Source: Enterobacter sp. BIGb0383 (GTDB taxonomy: Bacteria; Pseudomonadota; Gammaproteobacteria; Enterobacterales; Enterobacteriaceae). From it: a DNA stretch of 64,000 nucleotides. How positions within the stretch are numbered: the first letter of the stretch is position 1; each line of letters begins with the position of its first letter. Positions 12,145 through 22,999 of the stretch are shown here, piece by piece. The DNA is taken from the NCBI RefSeq assembly GCF_003751845.1, contig NZ_RJKQ01000001.1, positions 992,001 through 1,056,000 of the forward strand, in the 5' to 3' direction. The translations under genes were made by a program, and so were the position numbers. Below the pieces are notes generated by a model. It had not been told where the DNA came from. It searched no databases and was given only the letters and a program-made list of their open reading frames with translations.

Positions 12145-12432
12145 ATGGCAACCATTTCACAGGAGAGTGATTTTTACTCAGACGCAGTTCAAAAAAGTCA
12201 GATGTCGCATTTTACAGTTTCGCGCCCAACCGACCGACTGGTGACAAAACTACAAATACTCAACGATGGCTATGGATTTAAGCTTACGTACGCAATCTTA
12301 GCGTCTTTAATCAAAGCCAGGCTCTATTCGGATTTACAAAAATGGGATGGAGTGGCCGATCTGGAAGTTAATGCCCACCTCCATCATCAGCAGATAGATT
12401 TCAAATCTCGATGCTTTGTTACAGATAGTTAA
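12145..12432 (+). pseudogene. Possible dGTPase-like gene remnant
   Basis: A 95-codon frame opposite in direction to its neighbours contains VTKLQILNDGYGFKLTYAIL followed by ASLIK. This resembles the segment after FEGNAQ in dGTP triphosphohydrolases. The residues before it and after it match nothing I recognise, and the family's HD catalytic motifs are absent, so at most it is a fragment of about 35 informative codons. The frame ends just before the cheZ terminator. It may instead be a chance frame; confidence is low. Confidence 0.35.
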
Positions 12433-12464
12433 AAATGCGCTATTTCAAATGAAATAGCGCATTT
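12430..12464 (-). terminator. Terminator of the tar-cheRBYZ operon
   Basis: A perfect 14-bp inverted repeat (12433-12446 and 12451-12464, loop of 4) with arm AAATGCGCTATTTC lies 10 bases after the cheZ stop. It is followed on the minus strand by a T run. This is a strong intrinsic terminator and should insulate the downstream peptidase and flhB genes. Confidence 0.85.
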
Positions 12465-12474
12465 CGGTCTGGCA

Positions 12475-13116
12475 TCAGAAGCCGAGGCTGTCCAGCAGGT
12501 CGTCGACCTGGTCCTGGCTTGCCACTACGCCGGCTTTGCTGGTATCCATCTGCGGACCATTGAGCAGGCTGTCGCTTTCGCGCTTCGGCCGGTTCGGCTG
12601 ATCCGGGATGTTCTCCAGCAGTACCATCAGCAGCTGACGCTCGATCTCCTGAACCACATCCATCATGCGCTTGATAACCTGACCGGTAAGGTCCTGGAAA
12701 TCCTGCGCCATCATGATGTCGAGCAGCTGAGCGTTAGTGAAGCTGGTATGCCCAGGGACTTCACCCAGATACTGACGGGTATCGCTGACCAGCTCACGAG
12801 CGTCGGTCAGTTCAATCGGGTTTTCGAACCACTCATCCCAGCGTTTGGTCAGCGCTTTCGCACCGCTTTCCATCTCATCCTGATGCGGCTGAGAGGCTTC
12901 AACGCTGTTCAGGGCGCGTTCTGCTGCCTGTGCCGTCATCTGAACCACATAGTCCAGACGATCGCGGGCATCCGGGATCGCTTCTGCCGCTTCGGCAATC
13001 GCCTGATCCAGTCCCAGTTCACGCAGGCTGTCGCGCAGCATACGTGTCAGGCTACCGATGCGGGAGATAATCTCCGCAGCGGAGTGTTCTTCTGCAGGTT
13101 TCATTGAAGATGTCAT
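12475..13116 (-). CDS. cheZ: Protein phosphatase CheZ
   Basis: CheZ dephosphorylates CheY-P and so ends the tumble signal. The 213-residue protein keeps the four-helix core ([33 protein letters not shown]), the catalytic segment [18 protein letters not shown] with Gln in QDLTGQ, and the C-terminal CheY-binding helix [13 protein letters not shown]. The frame is open further upstream into cheY, but the ATG at 13114-13116 has a GAGG site and fits the homologue length (214). The N-terminal few residues differ from E. coli. It is the last gene of the meche operon, 13 bases after cheY. Confidence 0.97.
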   Translation of the reverse strand: MTSSMKPAEEHSAAEIISRIGSLTRMLRDSLRELGLDQAIAEAAEAIPDARDRLDYVVQMTAQAAERALNSVEASQPHQDEMESGAKALTKRWDEWFENPIELTDARELVSDTRQYLGEVPGHTSFTNAQLLDIMMAQDFQDLTGQVIKRMMDVVQEIERQLLMVLLENIPDQPNRPKRESDSLLNGPQMDTSKAGVVASQDQVDDLLDSLGF

Positions 13117-13129
13117 TATGGTCAGGTCC

Positions 13130-14581
<1,452 letters not shown>

Positions 14582-14585
<4 letters not shown>

Positions 14586-15448
14586 GCTTTATCCTTACTC
14601 AGCGCATAAACTGTCTGCCCACGCAGGCTAAACTCGCGCACAAGGTTACTGAAGTTCTCCGAGTGCCCGGCAAACAATAATCCGTCAGGCTTGAGCTGAG
14701 GCACGAACCGATGCAGGATATCCTGCTGAGTCGTTTTATCAAAATAAATCATTACGTTACGACAAAATATCGCGTCGAACGGCCCCGGCACATTGTATTG
14801 CTTGTCCAGCAGGTTAAGCGGCGCAAACTCAACGAGGTTTGCCAGTTCCTGCCGGACACGGACCAGCCCCTGATGTGGGCCCGTTCCGCGCATAAAATAG
14901 CGCTGCATCTGCTGCGGCGATAAGGTCTTCAGCTCTTCCTGACGATAAACACCCGCCCGCGCTTTTTGCAGCACTTCCGTATCGATATCGCTGGCATAGA
15001 CTTTCCAGCGGCCGGGCGCGGTCCCCAGGGTGTCAGCCAGGGTAATCGCCAGGGAATAAGGTTCTTCACCGGTAGAGGCCGCGGCGCTCCAGATCCGGTA
15101 TTCACCACTCTTCTTGCGTGCGTGTTCCGCGAGGATCGGAAAATGGTGCGCCTCGCGGAAAAACGCCGTCAGGTTGGTGGTCAGGGAGTTAATAAACGCC
15201 TGCCACTCCGCGCTGTTCTGGTTCGCTTCCAGCATGCTCAGGTAGCGACCGAAATCATCCAGTCCGAGCGTACGCAGACGACGAACGAGGCGGTTGTACA
15301 CCATGTCACGTTTATGGTCTGCCAGCACAATGCCCGCACGCTGGTAAATTAACTGACATATCCGACGAAAGTGCGTGTCGGACAGCGCGAGGCGCTGTGT
15401 CATTTGCAACATTAATGACGTTTGCCCGTTGGGCAGCGATGTTGTCAT
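14582..15448 (-). CDS. cheR: Chemotaxis receptor methyltransferase CheR
   Basis: This 288-residue S-adenosylmethionine-dependent methyltransferase modifies glutamates on Tar-type receptors. It has the N-terminal helical domain, the [16 protein letters not shown] segment, the SAM site [13 protein letters not shown], the beta-subdomain (about residues 190-210) that grips the receptor NWETF tail, and [10 protein letters not shown]. The start ATG is at 15446-15448. A gap of 228 bases to tar replaces the tap gene of E. coli, as in Salmonella. Confidence 0.98.
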
Positions 15449-15676
15449 AGCGCCTTCTTAACCACGTATTCAGGTGACAATGGGTACTGCCTCAAGCGAT
15501 ACCTGTTCTTGTTGTAAAACACTGCTTTTATCCAGTTTAAATCGCATCAGTCACGCTGATGAAAAGACATCACCCATTTTTTTGTGAGTTTAGCGCAATC
15601 TCGTACCGGGTATCCGCCACATGAGAGGTCTGATTACCCCCTATTTTCGCGGTTTCGACTCCCCGATAGCGATGAA

Positions 15677-17347
15677 TTAAAACGTCTCCCAGTTATCATC
15701 CGCCCCGCTGGCCGTCGCCGGACGCGGGCGATATGACGCTTCCGCCGCGCTCGCACCCACATTTGCCGAACGCTGGGACGCGGCTGATGTCGTGACTGAG
15801 CTCAGGCGAAACGCGGAAACTGCCTGCTTCAGACGACCGGCCTGTTCCTCTAACGCCGCCGCTGCGGCTGCAGACTCCTGCACCAGAGAGGCGTTTTGCT
15901 GCGTGACGCGGTCCATTTCAGAGACGGCCAGCGCAACCTGGTCGATACCGCGACTCTGTTCATCCGACGCGGATGCGATTTCACCCATGATGTCGGTGAC
16001 GCGCGTTACGGCGTTAACGATATCGGTCATGGTTTCTCCCGCGCTCTCTACCAGCACCGAGCCGGTATCCACACGTGAGACGGAATCTTCAATAAGCGCT
16101 TTAATCTCTTTTGCCGCCTGGGCACTGCGGCTGGCCAGGTTACGCACCTCGCCTGCCACAACGGCGAAGCCGCGACCCTGCTCACCGGCACGGGCTGCTT
16201 CGACCGCGGCGTTAAGCGCCAGAATATTGGTCTGGAAGGCAATGCCGTCGATCACGCTGGTGATATCGGCAATTTTCTTCGAGCTTCCGGCAATCTCATG
16301 CATGGTTTTGACCACGCCATCGACCACTTTACCGCCGTGCTGTGCGGTTTCAGAGGCGCTTTTCGCCAGATGGGAAGCCTGACGTGCGTTGTCGGCGTTC
16401 TGTTTCACCGTGGCGGTTAACTCTTCCATGCTGGCCGCCGTCTCTTCGAGAGCGGAGGCCTGCTGCTCGGTACGCGAGGAGAGATCGTTGTTGCCGGTGG
16501 CGATTTCCGTGGTACCGGAGTAGATCGCATCCGAGCCCTGACGCACATTGGTCACGGTGGTGATCAGCGAGTGCTGCATATGCTCAACGCTTTCCGCCAA
16601 CTGGGTGATTTCATTTCGCCCGCTAACCTTCAGACGATGCGTCAGGTCGCCGCTGGCGATCTCACGAATATGGCCGATCACGGCCCCTAGCGGATTGAGC
16701 AGAATATGGCGAATGCCGTACCAGACCCCGACCAGCACGATAACCAGCGCCAGCGCGAGAATCGCCATCTGCCATTTTGCAAAGACATAATCGTCAACGC
16801 TCTGATCGTACGCGGTGCGGTACAGTTCACCGCTCAGGGTGGAGAAGCGGGTCATTGCCTCGCCCAGCCCGTTTTGCATACCCTGCGTCGGTTGAGCGAA
16901 GTAGCCATCCATATTGCCGTTCTCAAGGAACTGGATCAGCTCCACCAGCCCGGCATGATATTTCTGATAGCTGGCATCCAGGGCCTGGCTTGCCTCTGCC
17001 AGCGACGGCAGGACGGGGGTTTGTTTGAAGGCGTTATAGTGAACAGCCGCCTCATCAAGGGTGACTTTGGCGTTTTTCAGCAGATCGTTTTTTGCACTGC
17101 TCTGCTGGTTGTTAGCGTCCATCATCATACGTGCAGATGAACGGCTTAAGTTTATGCGCGTCTGCAGCATCAGCTCCCAGGCTTTCCCCAGTTCAGTTTG
17201 CTGTGTGCGCAGGTCATTAGAAACCGCAAAACTCTGCTGGTTTTCTTTGAGCGACGAGAAAAAAAGACCACCAGAAATGAGCTGCAAAAGTGCGAAGACC
17301 ACCAGCACCATCATCAGCAGAGTGACAACGCGAATACGGTTCAACAT
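15677..17347 (-). CDS. tar: Methyl-accepting chemotaxis protein Tar (aspartate receptor)
   Basis: The 556-residue receptor has two transmembrane helices (about residues 7-30 and 190-212) around a periplasmic four-helix ligand domain. [19 protein letters not shown] keeps the arginines that bind aspartate in E. coli Tar (R64, R69, R73), and [11 protein letters not shown] keeps the matching Thr. HAMP is at about 213-265. The signalling tip [20 protein letters not shown] is intact and the protein ends in NWETF, the docking pentapeptide for CheR and CheB. The ATG at 17345-17347 fits homologues; five upstream codons are ignored. It is first in the tar-cheRBYZ operon. Confidence 0.96.
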   Translation of the reverse strand: MLNRIRVVTLLMMVLVVFALLQLISGGLFFSSLKENQQSFAVSNDLRTQQTELGKAWELMLQTRINLSRSSARMMMDANNQQSSAKNDLLKNAKVTLDEAAVHYNAFKQTPVLPSLAEASQALDASYQKYHAGLVELIQFLENGNMDGYFAQPTQGMQNGLGEAMTRFSTLSGELYRTAYDQSVDDYVFAKWQMAILALALVIVLVGVWYGIRHILLNPLGAVIGHIREIASGDLTHRLKVSGRNEITQLAESVEHMQHSLITTVTNVRQGSDAIYSGTTEIATGNNDLSSRTEQQASALEETAASMEELTATVKQNADNARQASHLAKSASETAQHGGKVVDGVVKTMHEIAGSSKKIADITSVIDGIAFQTNILALNAAVEAARAGEQGRGFAVVAGEVRNLASRSAQAAKEIKALIEDSVSRVDTGSVLVESAGETMTDIVNAVTRVTDIMGEIASASDEQSRGIDQVALAVSEMDRVTQQNASLVQESAAAAAALEEQAGRLKQAVSAFRLSSVTTSAASQRSANVGASAAEASYRPRPATASGADDNWETF

Positions 17348-17378
17348 ACAACACCTTCTCAATGACTTGTTAACGGTG

Positions 17379-17405
17379 TTATCGGCAGTCCTTAAGGGAA
17401 CTTTA
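17379..17405 (-). promoter_or_regulatory. Sigma-28 (FliA) promoter of tar-cheRBYZ
   Basis: On the minus strand TAAA (17402-17405) is followed after exactly 15 bases by GCCGATAA (17379-17386), a full match to the flagellar sigma-28 consensus. The predicted start lies about 25 bases before the tar ATG. The -35 element begins only 36 bases after the stop of the last pilus gene. Confidence 0.9.
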
Positions 17406-17440
17406 CGTTAGGGAACGCTAAATAATCACCGTGCGTCATA

Positions 17441-18397
17441 TCAGAAAGCGATGTCTACCGTCAGCGTATCCGTGTAGTCCCCGGCAACCGCTGGCGTCGC
17501 CTGAGTGGTCAGTACCTTCGCGGTGTAATTGAAGGTTCGGGTCAGACCATCGCTGCCGAGCGTCCCTTCCGTGCTATCTCTGCGTTCGGTTCCGCTGCTG
17601 CCCCAGCGATTGGTGGTACTGTTTTTATAGATATCGTAGGCCATTCGGGCGCTACCGTTCGCCATATAGCGCACCCCACCGCTGGGATAGGTGCCGTTAT
17701 TGATACCGATGGTAAACGTACTTCCCTTAGTGCAGTTGACGGCAATACTCTGCGCAATCGTCGGGAAGTTTTTCACCAGCGGCGCGCTGCCAAACCCGAC
17801 GGCGGGAGCCGCGATGGTCATACAGTCCCTGGTGACGTTAAGCGTCAGCAATGACGTCCGCAGATTGGTGGTGCTGACATCGCAGGCAAGCCCCAGGATG
17901 GCGCAGATGCTATAACCGACATTAAAGTTCAGGGTGACGTTATAGTCACCGGCATTCACCTGCTGACCGGGAACCGTCACAAAAAAGATCGGAATGGTAT
18001 AGGTACGGGTAGCAAGCAGCGTCAGCAGCGCGGCACCGCTCCATGCATAGCTACCGTTGACGAGGATCTCACTGTTATCAGCACAGTTGGCTTTCGCACA
18101 CACGCGCACGGGAACCACATCGGTAATAAGCGTGTTGGTGTGCTTCAGGGTTCCTCGGGAACTGGCCGTCGCCGTGGCACCCGTCAACTGCAGCGTGATG
18201 GTATCGTTACCCAGCAGGCTTACCGCACTGGAGCAGGCCACCACCAGGTTGGCCGACGTTGACTGGGCCGTGTTGTTGATCTCGACCGAGGTTTTGCTCC
18301 CGTAGGCGGCATTAGCCATCGTGACCGTACAGGCGCCCCAGGCCGCAGGGCTGATACCGCCCATCAGCAGCAGAATCAGCCAGAATAGTCTGCGCAT
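17441..18397 (-). CDS. CsuE-like tip subunit, two spore-coat-U domains
   Basis: This 318-residue exported protein has a signal peptide ending at AAWG-ACTV and two consecutive spore coat U (SCPU) domains: about residues 25-165 and 175-318. The second contains SAPLVKNFPT and the closing VAGDYTDTLTVDIAF. In the archaic Csu pilus of Acinetobacter the two-domain subunit CsuE is the tip adhesin, with the N-terminal domain exposed for binding; that role is inferred here. The usher stop and this ATG share one base (TAATG), and GGGGAGGG is the ribosome site, so I use 18397 rather than an upstream TTG. Confidence 0.85.
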   Translation of the reverse strand: MRRLFWLILLLMGGISPAAWGACTVTMANAAYGSKTSVEINNTAQSTSANLVVACSSAVSLLGNDTITLQLTGATATASSRGTLKHTNTLITDVVPVRVCAKANCADNSEILVNGSYAWSGAALLTLLATRTYTIPIFFVTVPGQQVNAGDYNVTLNFNVGYSICAILGLACDVSTTNLRTSLLTLNVTRDCMTIAAPAVGFGSAPLVKNFPTIAQSIAVNCTKGSTFTIGINNGTYPSGGVRYMANGSARMAYDIYKNSTTNRWGSSGTERRDSTEGTLGSDGLTRTFNYTAKVLTTQATPAVAGDYTDTLTVDIAF

Positions 18398-20784
18398 TAG
18401 TGCCCTCCCCGGCAAATCAACGGCCCGTAAGTTTGCAGTTTTCGCTGCGGATTCGGGGTCAGCGTCAGCGTAACGTTGCAGCTGCTGCCGTCCGGCTTAA
18501 TGATCCGAAGTGGATTCACATCGGCTAAGTTTTCGAGGAACGTGAGTCCATCATAACCGACCGGAGCAGGTACGCCACCGCCCTGCCGGACCTGGCTGCC
18601 CACGGGGATCGCCTCGCCCTGCTCATCATGAAGGATAACGCTGGCCACTCTCTGCTGTTCCATAGGGAATTCAACGAGATAACCACTGTTACGGCGTAAC
18701 GCCACCCGCCGCTGGGTCTCTTTCAGTCGGGTATCCGCCGGCAGATCGAGGGTATCAATACTGTAGCTCGCCGGGTAATAGGCCGAGACCCCGCTAATCA
18801 GGAGATAGCCGTCTTTGTCGGTCTGGCCTACTCGCTGATTTTCATAGCTTACCGGCACGTCCGGGTAGCCGTGGGTGCTGACCACCACGAAAGCATCGTT
18901 GACCTTATTGGCAGCGAAAAGCTGGCCATCCATCAGCACCAGCGAGCCCATCGCTTCCCCCCACCAGACCATCTCATCGCTCTGACCATAGCCGCCACCC
19001 TGTAATTCAACGGCGCTGTTACGCCAGCCCAGAGTCGCCTGCCGATAGCTATTGGCCTTCGACTGCTGGGCCCACGCCATATTCCAGCTAAAGCCACCGT
19101 CGGTCGGCATGCTGTGGTTGTAAGTAATGCGTTCAGAGCGGCCCCGATCGGGAGTTTGTTCCATGGTGAGACCGACATTATCGAGAGCGCCGAACGGGAT
19201 CTGCAGCGACATAGCGACCGTCCAGTCGCCGACCTGCCGATCGCGACTGGCGGAGAGGTAGAGACTGCTGTTGCCCCACAGATTGCGGCTCCAGGATAAA
19301 TTAAGCAGCTCGGTACGTTTGTTATCATAGCTACGCACGCCAAACCATGCGGCACCGATATTGCCGAAATCCCCCAGCCCCATCGAGAGTGAATATTGAT
19401 CGACGCTACGGCTGAGACTCACAATAGGCCGCATATTTTCGTCATAGCGCATCGGTGTGTCATACAGAGCAAGATTACCAAAACCGGTATCGCGACGGGT
19501 ATGCTGCGTGGTGATACTGAACATGGAAGTGTTGTACTGATAGCCCCAGTTTATCTGCTGTCCACTGGAGCCACGCATCCTGCTTTGGGTCAGAGAGCCA
19601 TTAACCACCCCAAACTGTCCGAGCTTGACGACCGCGCCACCGCCGCCCAGCGCCAGCTCCTCCGCGCCTTCCACATGGGTTTCCAGCGTCAGGTAGTCTG
19701 TGACGCCATAGCGAAGCGAGCCGCTGCCCACCATCGGGCCGTAGTCAAAGTTATCAATTCCGTAGCGACGACGTAGCGCCCCGAGAGTAATAGCCCCGTC
19801 GCTAATCCCCGGCTTCAGCAGTTCACTGGTTACGTAGAAGGGCAGCTCGCTGCGGACCTGGCGCCCTGCGGCATCGGTCGTCACGACCACCGCATTGCCT
19901 GCACCGTTGATATACGGCAGGTTGGTCAGGGTGAAAGGGCCAGGCTGGAGCCGGGTAGAACCGGCACGATAGCCATCAATAAACAGGTCGACCGCCGTCG
20001 GTACCGCGGCTTCGCCGGAAAATACCGGCAGGGGCCAGGTCACCAGGTCCGGGCGCAGGGAGAAGTCGCGACCGTAGCTGATGCCTCCCACGCGTACGCT
20101 GCTGCTCCAGACGAGGGAGTCGCTAATCACGTCCCCAACCTTCCACTGAGTGGCATTGTCTTCGTCGGTGAGCGTGAGCGTGGTGTCGTAGCGCAGGTAT
20201 TTTTCGCTCTGCATCACTTCGCCTGCCAGATAACGGCGGATAAACCCGGTCGATGAGACCGAAACATCGTTATTAAAGTAGCGTAGCTCATGCCACACGT
20301 TGGCCTGGCTTCCGCCATCCGGCGTACGGCTGGTGTAAAAATCATAGTTCAGCAGCGCGCCCTTCCCGCTCATGGCATCGACGCGGCCGTTTTGCTCGTT
20401 AAACGAGGTCATCCTTTCCGGGAGCCACTCCCGTGGAACAAACAGTAGCAGCCGCTGGGCAACATCGTCATACTCCGTACGCACCTCTTCTAAACTGCTA
20501 AGATTGACCTCGCCTGGCGGCAGTTTATCTGCTGGCAACCCCGCTTTCTGCAGGTCCTCATTCGCGACATAGAAGTCGTCCTGTCGACGCGTCGCCGCAA
20601 CAACCAACTCCGTATCGTAGTAGTTAATCACCAGGCCAAGGTGATACACCGCCTGCGCGTTGATGGTGCTGACATCCGGCGGCGGTGGTAGAGGGTCATC
20701 CCCGGTTTCCGCACGTCCGCTGGTTGCCGTAGAGAGCAGGAGCAGGATAGCGGGCACGGTTAGTTGCCTGGCGCAGACTGCCAT
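18397..20784 (-). CDS. Archaic chaperone-usher pathway outer-membrane usher (CsuD type)
   Basis: This 795-residue outer-membrane usher has a signal peptide (about 1-25), an N-terminal periplasmic domain and a 24-strand barrel with a plug near residues 220-300 (DLFIDGYRAGSTRLQPGPFTLTNLP). Its C-terminal domains contain RVGQTDKDGYLLISGV and end in a Cys pair (SSCNVT...LICRGGH). It translocates chaperone-bound SCPU subunits and anchors the pilus. It overlaps the chaperone gene by 25 bases. The length is typical of gamma-1/archaic ushers with SCPU pilins. Confidence 0.92.
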   Translation of the reverse strand: MAVCARQLTVPAILLLLSTATSGRAETGDDPLPPPPDVSTINAQAVYHLGLVINYYDTELVVAATRRQDDFYVANEDLQKAGLPADKLPPGEVNLSSLEEVRTEYDDVAQRLLLFVPREWLPERMTSFNEQNGRVDAMSGKGALLNYDFYTSRTPDGGSQANVWHELRYFNNDVSVSSTGFIRRYLAGEVMQSEKYLRYDTTLTLTDEDNATQWKVGDVISDSLVWSSSVRVGGISYGRDFSLRPDLVTWPLPVFSGEAAVPTAVDLFIDGYRAGSTRLQPGPFTLTNLPYINGAGNAVVVTTDAAGRQVRSELPFYVTSELLKPGISDGAITLGALRRRYGIDNFDYGPMVGSGSLRYGVTDYLTLETHVEGAEELALGGGGAVVKLGQFGVVNGSLTQSRMRGSSGQQINWGYQYNTSMFSITTQHTRRDTGFGNLALYDTPMRYDENMRPIVSLSRSVDQYSLSMGLGDFGNIGAAWFGVRSYDNKRTELLNLSWSRNLWGNSSLYLSASRDRQVGDWTVAMSLQIPFGALDNVGLTMEQTPDRGRSERITYNHSMPTDGGFSWNMAWAQQSKANSYRQATLGWRNSAVELQGGGYGQSDEMVWWGEAMGSLVLMDGQLFAANKVNDAFVVVSTHGYPDVPVSYENQRVGQTDKDGYLLISGVSAYYPASYSIDTLDLPADTRLKETQRRVALRRNSGYLVEFPMEQQRVASVILHDEQGEAIPVGSQVRQGGGVPAPVGYDGLTFLENLADVNPLRIIKPDGSSCNVTLTLTPNPQRKLQTYGPLICRGGH

Positions 20785-21518
20785 TGAGCCTTCCGCGCGT
20801 TGATTGAGGCCGACATTTCATCAGGCTGTCTGACGCTGGCCGGAAGCGGCCAGCGTCGGGACTCACCCGGCAGTACGTAACCCAGCAGACCTTCAGCCAG
20901 GGTCTGCCGCTGGCCATTTTGCCGCAGGATAACCTTACTCAAACGCACATGAACATCGCTGCGGTTGCGGATCTCCAGCGCCGGACCGCCGCTGTCACTG
21001 ACCACCCGCCAGCTCAGCTGTTTAGGATCGACCAGAGCCACATTGGTGCCGTCGCTATGGGTGGTAATTCCCTGGCCGTAGACGAACAGCGGTATGGAGT
21101 AACGCATCTGCAATTTAAGCCCGATTTGCGCTTCTTTATCATCTGCTGGCTGGGGGATTTCATCGACAATAATACGGTAGGCCTGCTCAACACCCGCAGG
21201 AGTCGGGGTTTGCCTGATCAGACGTATGAGCTGTTTTTGCCCCTTTTCAACGCGAAGGATTGGCGGACTGGCCACGACATCCTGCTGGGCCTCATAACGT
21301 TCAAAGCCCCCTTCCTGCTTCCAGCGCACTATGCGAACCTGCATCGTGGTTGTGGTGTTACCCTGGTTTTCGATCCACAGCTCGGTGGCATTTCTGTCTG
21401 CGGATAGCCACGGATCGATCGGCCACAGCAGAATGGTGGCCGCCGCATACGCTGTCCCCATCGACAGGCCCCATGCCAGCACGGCCGCCTTTAGCGCAGT
21501 TGATACGCCCACATTCAT
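20760..21518 (-). CDS. Periplasmic pilus chaperone (CsuC type)
   Basis: The 252-residue protein has a signal peptide (about 1-26) and a two-domain immunoglobulin-like chaperone fold. LLWPIDPWLSADRNATELWIENQG forms the first strands, and RVEKGQKQLIRLIR is the G1/F1 region that inserts into subunits. The conserved YRIIVDEIP motif follows. It delivers spore-coat-U-domain pilins to the usher. The start ATG at 21516-21518 follows GGGAGAAG. It is the third gene of the pilus operon, 16 bases after the minor pilin gene. Confidence 0.92.
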   Translation of the reverse strand: MNVGVSTALKAAVLAWGLSMGTAYAAATILLWPIDPWLSADRNATELWIENQGNTTTTMQVRIVRWKQEGGFERYEAQQDVVASPPILRVEKGQKQLIRLIRQTPTPAGVEQAYRIIVDEIPQPADDKEAQIGLKLQMRYSIPLFVYGQGITTHSDGTNVALVDPKQLSWRVVSDSGGPALEIRNRSDVHVRLSKVILRQNGQRQTLAEGLLGYVLPGESRRWPLPASVRQPDEMSASINARKAQWQSAPGN

Positions 21519-21534
21519 AGCACTTCTCCCTGGG

Positions 21535-22083
21535 TTACCATGTCAAGGTCACGGTAAGTTGATCGGTATAGCTCCCTGCCGGGCTAAAGCCACTGAGCTG
21601 CACGACGCCGTACAGCGGCAGGCTAATATTGTTACTGTCGGTATAGGCAATCGGAACGGACTGGTTGAGGCCAATTTCACTGTTCGCTGCCAGCGAGCTA
21701 CTGCTGTAGAGGCGGTAGGCCAGCTGCTGGGTTCCTCCGCTGCGCTGTAGATGCCGAACGCCGCTGTAGTACCCGCCGCCGTTAATTTTCATGCTCAGCG
21801 GTTTATTGGGCGTGCAGGCCAGAGAGACCGTAGCGCCGGGCACAAACTGCGCGCTCACCTGCCCGGTCGCCACGCCGCTGCGGGTACCAAAATTGAGCGA
21901 ACCCAGCGCACCGCCGGTTCCGCTGGTAATGGAGCATCCGGCGACAATCGTAGCCTTGACCTCAAAGTTCTGCGTGGTAATGGCCTGCGCGCCAGAACAG
22001 AAGCCCAGCGCTAAAACACCCGAAAAAAAAAGGCATGCAGCCCACCCGATCCCCCGCACGGAACCCGTGACGTTACTGCCCAT
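21535..22083 (-). CDS. Spore coat U domain pilin (minor subunit)
   Basis: This 182-residue secreted protein has a signal peptide ending near CSGAQA-ITTQ and one SCPU domain. VKATIVAGCSI with its first Cys, GSLNFGTRSG, SLACTPNKP with the partner Cys, and SPAGSYTDQLTVTLTW at the C-terminus follow the family pattern. It is likely a minor subunit equivalent to CsuA or CsuB. It begins 13 bases after the first pilin gene; its ribosome site is poor, so translation may depend on coupling. Confidence 0.85.
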   Translation of the reverse strand: MGSNVTGSVRGIGWAACLFFSGVLALGFCSGAQAITTQNFEVKATIVAGCSITSGTGGALGSLNFGTRSGVATGQVSAQFVPGATVSLACTPNKPLSMKINGGGYYSGVRHLQRSGGTQQLAYRLYSSSSLAANSEIGLNQSVPIAYTDSNNISLPLYGVVQLSGFSPAGSYTDQLTVTLTW

Positions 22084-22096
22084 CAGCGGCTAGTAA

Positions 22097-22663
22097 CTAA
22101 TAGGTAACGCTGACGTTGATGACGTCGGTATAGACGCCCGGCGCTACCGTTACGCTGTTGCCACCGCCCTGAATACGACCATACAGGGTGTAGTTATTCG
22201 TCCCGCCCGTGGTGGAGGCCACCGGAAGCGGAGCATTATTGGCAACCACCGTGTTATAGGTCGCATCGGTATACAGGCTGTACGCCACTCCGGTGGTATT
22301 GGCAGCGTTCATCAGATAGCGTGCGGGTGTGCCCGGTGTACCGATTGTGGTCCCTGGTGTTGTCACGTTGGTATTGCTGGTGACCTGAACGGTGTAGCTG
22401 GTGGTCGTACACTGGATGGCAAAGGTGTTACCGCTGGCGGCGCCGGTCAACTGGGTGCTCAGGGTAGAAAAAGTCGCAGGCTGTGAGCCAAAGTTCAGGG
22501 TACCGAAGTTAATCCCGCTTTGGCTGGGCGAGCCGTTAATCAGGCAGCCGTTGGTCAGCGTCAGTGATGCCGCAATAGAGCCGAGGCTATCGACCGCCTG
22601 CGCCTGTTGTCCACCCGCAATCATTACGCATCCCGCGACGATGATAAGACGAAGTCTGTTCAT
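22097..22663 (-). CDS. Spore coat U domain pilin (probable major subunit)
   Basis: The 188-residue protein starts with a signal peptide ending at AQA-VDSLG. Its single SCPU domain shows LTNGCLING, the INFGTLNFGS motif, FAIQCTTT and the terminal APGVYTDVINVSVTY. It is rich in Thr, Ser, Asn and Gly like CsuA/B. As first gene of the operon, with a TGGAG site, it is the best candidate for the rod-forming subunit. Role by order is an inference. Confidence 0.85.
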   Translation of the reverse strand: MNRLRLIIVAGCVMIAGGQQAQAVDSLGSIAASLTLTNGCLINGSPSQSGINFGTLNFGSQPATFSTLSTQLTGAASGNTFAIQCTTTSYTVQVTSNTNVTTPGTTIGTPGTPARYLMNAANTTGVAYSLYTDATYNTVVANNAPLPVASTTGGTNNYTLYGRIQGGGNSVTVAPGVYTDVINVSVTY

Positions 22664-22999
22664 AATGCCGTCTCCAGAAAAAGGTCTGTTAGGGTGTTTT
22701 TTGGATTAACCTCAATCTGTTAGCCTTCTTCAGACGACGTTATCCGGGCACCTAATGGCTAATTTAGTTTATGCTGCGGAAATCGACCAACATCGGACCA
22801 GTCTTACACGGGTGTAATATTTATCTATTATTTTCAAAGGGATACAAAACTTATTGCAGGAAAAATAAACAGTTACAGAAGAATATATCCATTAATATGT
22901 GATCTTCATCACGATATATCGTCCGACATACAGCGACGGGAAACGGGCAAAAAAAACGCCCCCCTTGCGGAGAGCGCTTTGATAACGCACGGCGGGCGA
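22664..22999. other. Intergenic region between cheW and the pilus operon
   Basis: This 336-base, A+T-rich stretch should hold the pilus promoter, but no hexamer pair with acceptable spacing stands out. Its cheW-proximal end contains the mocha terminator at 22949-22976. I see no gene in it. Confidence 0.6.
22949..22976 (-). terminator. Terminator after cheW
   Basis: On the minus strand an 8-bp stem (CGCTCTCC pairing with GGGGGGCG, two G-U pairs) with a GCAA loop is followed by eight T. It ends motAB-cheAW transcription before the pilus genes. Confidence 0.85.
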
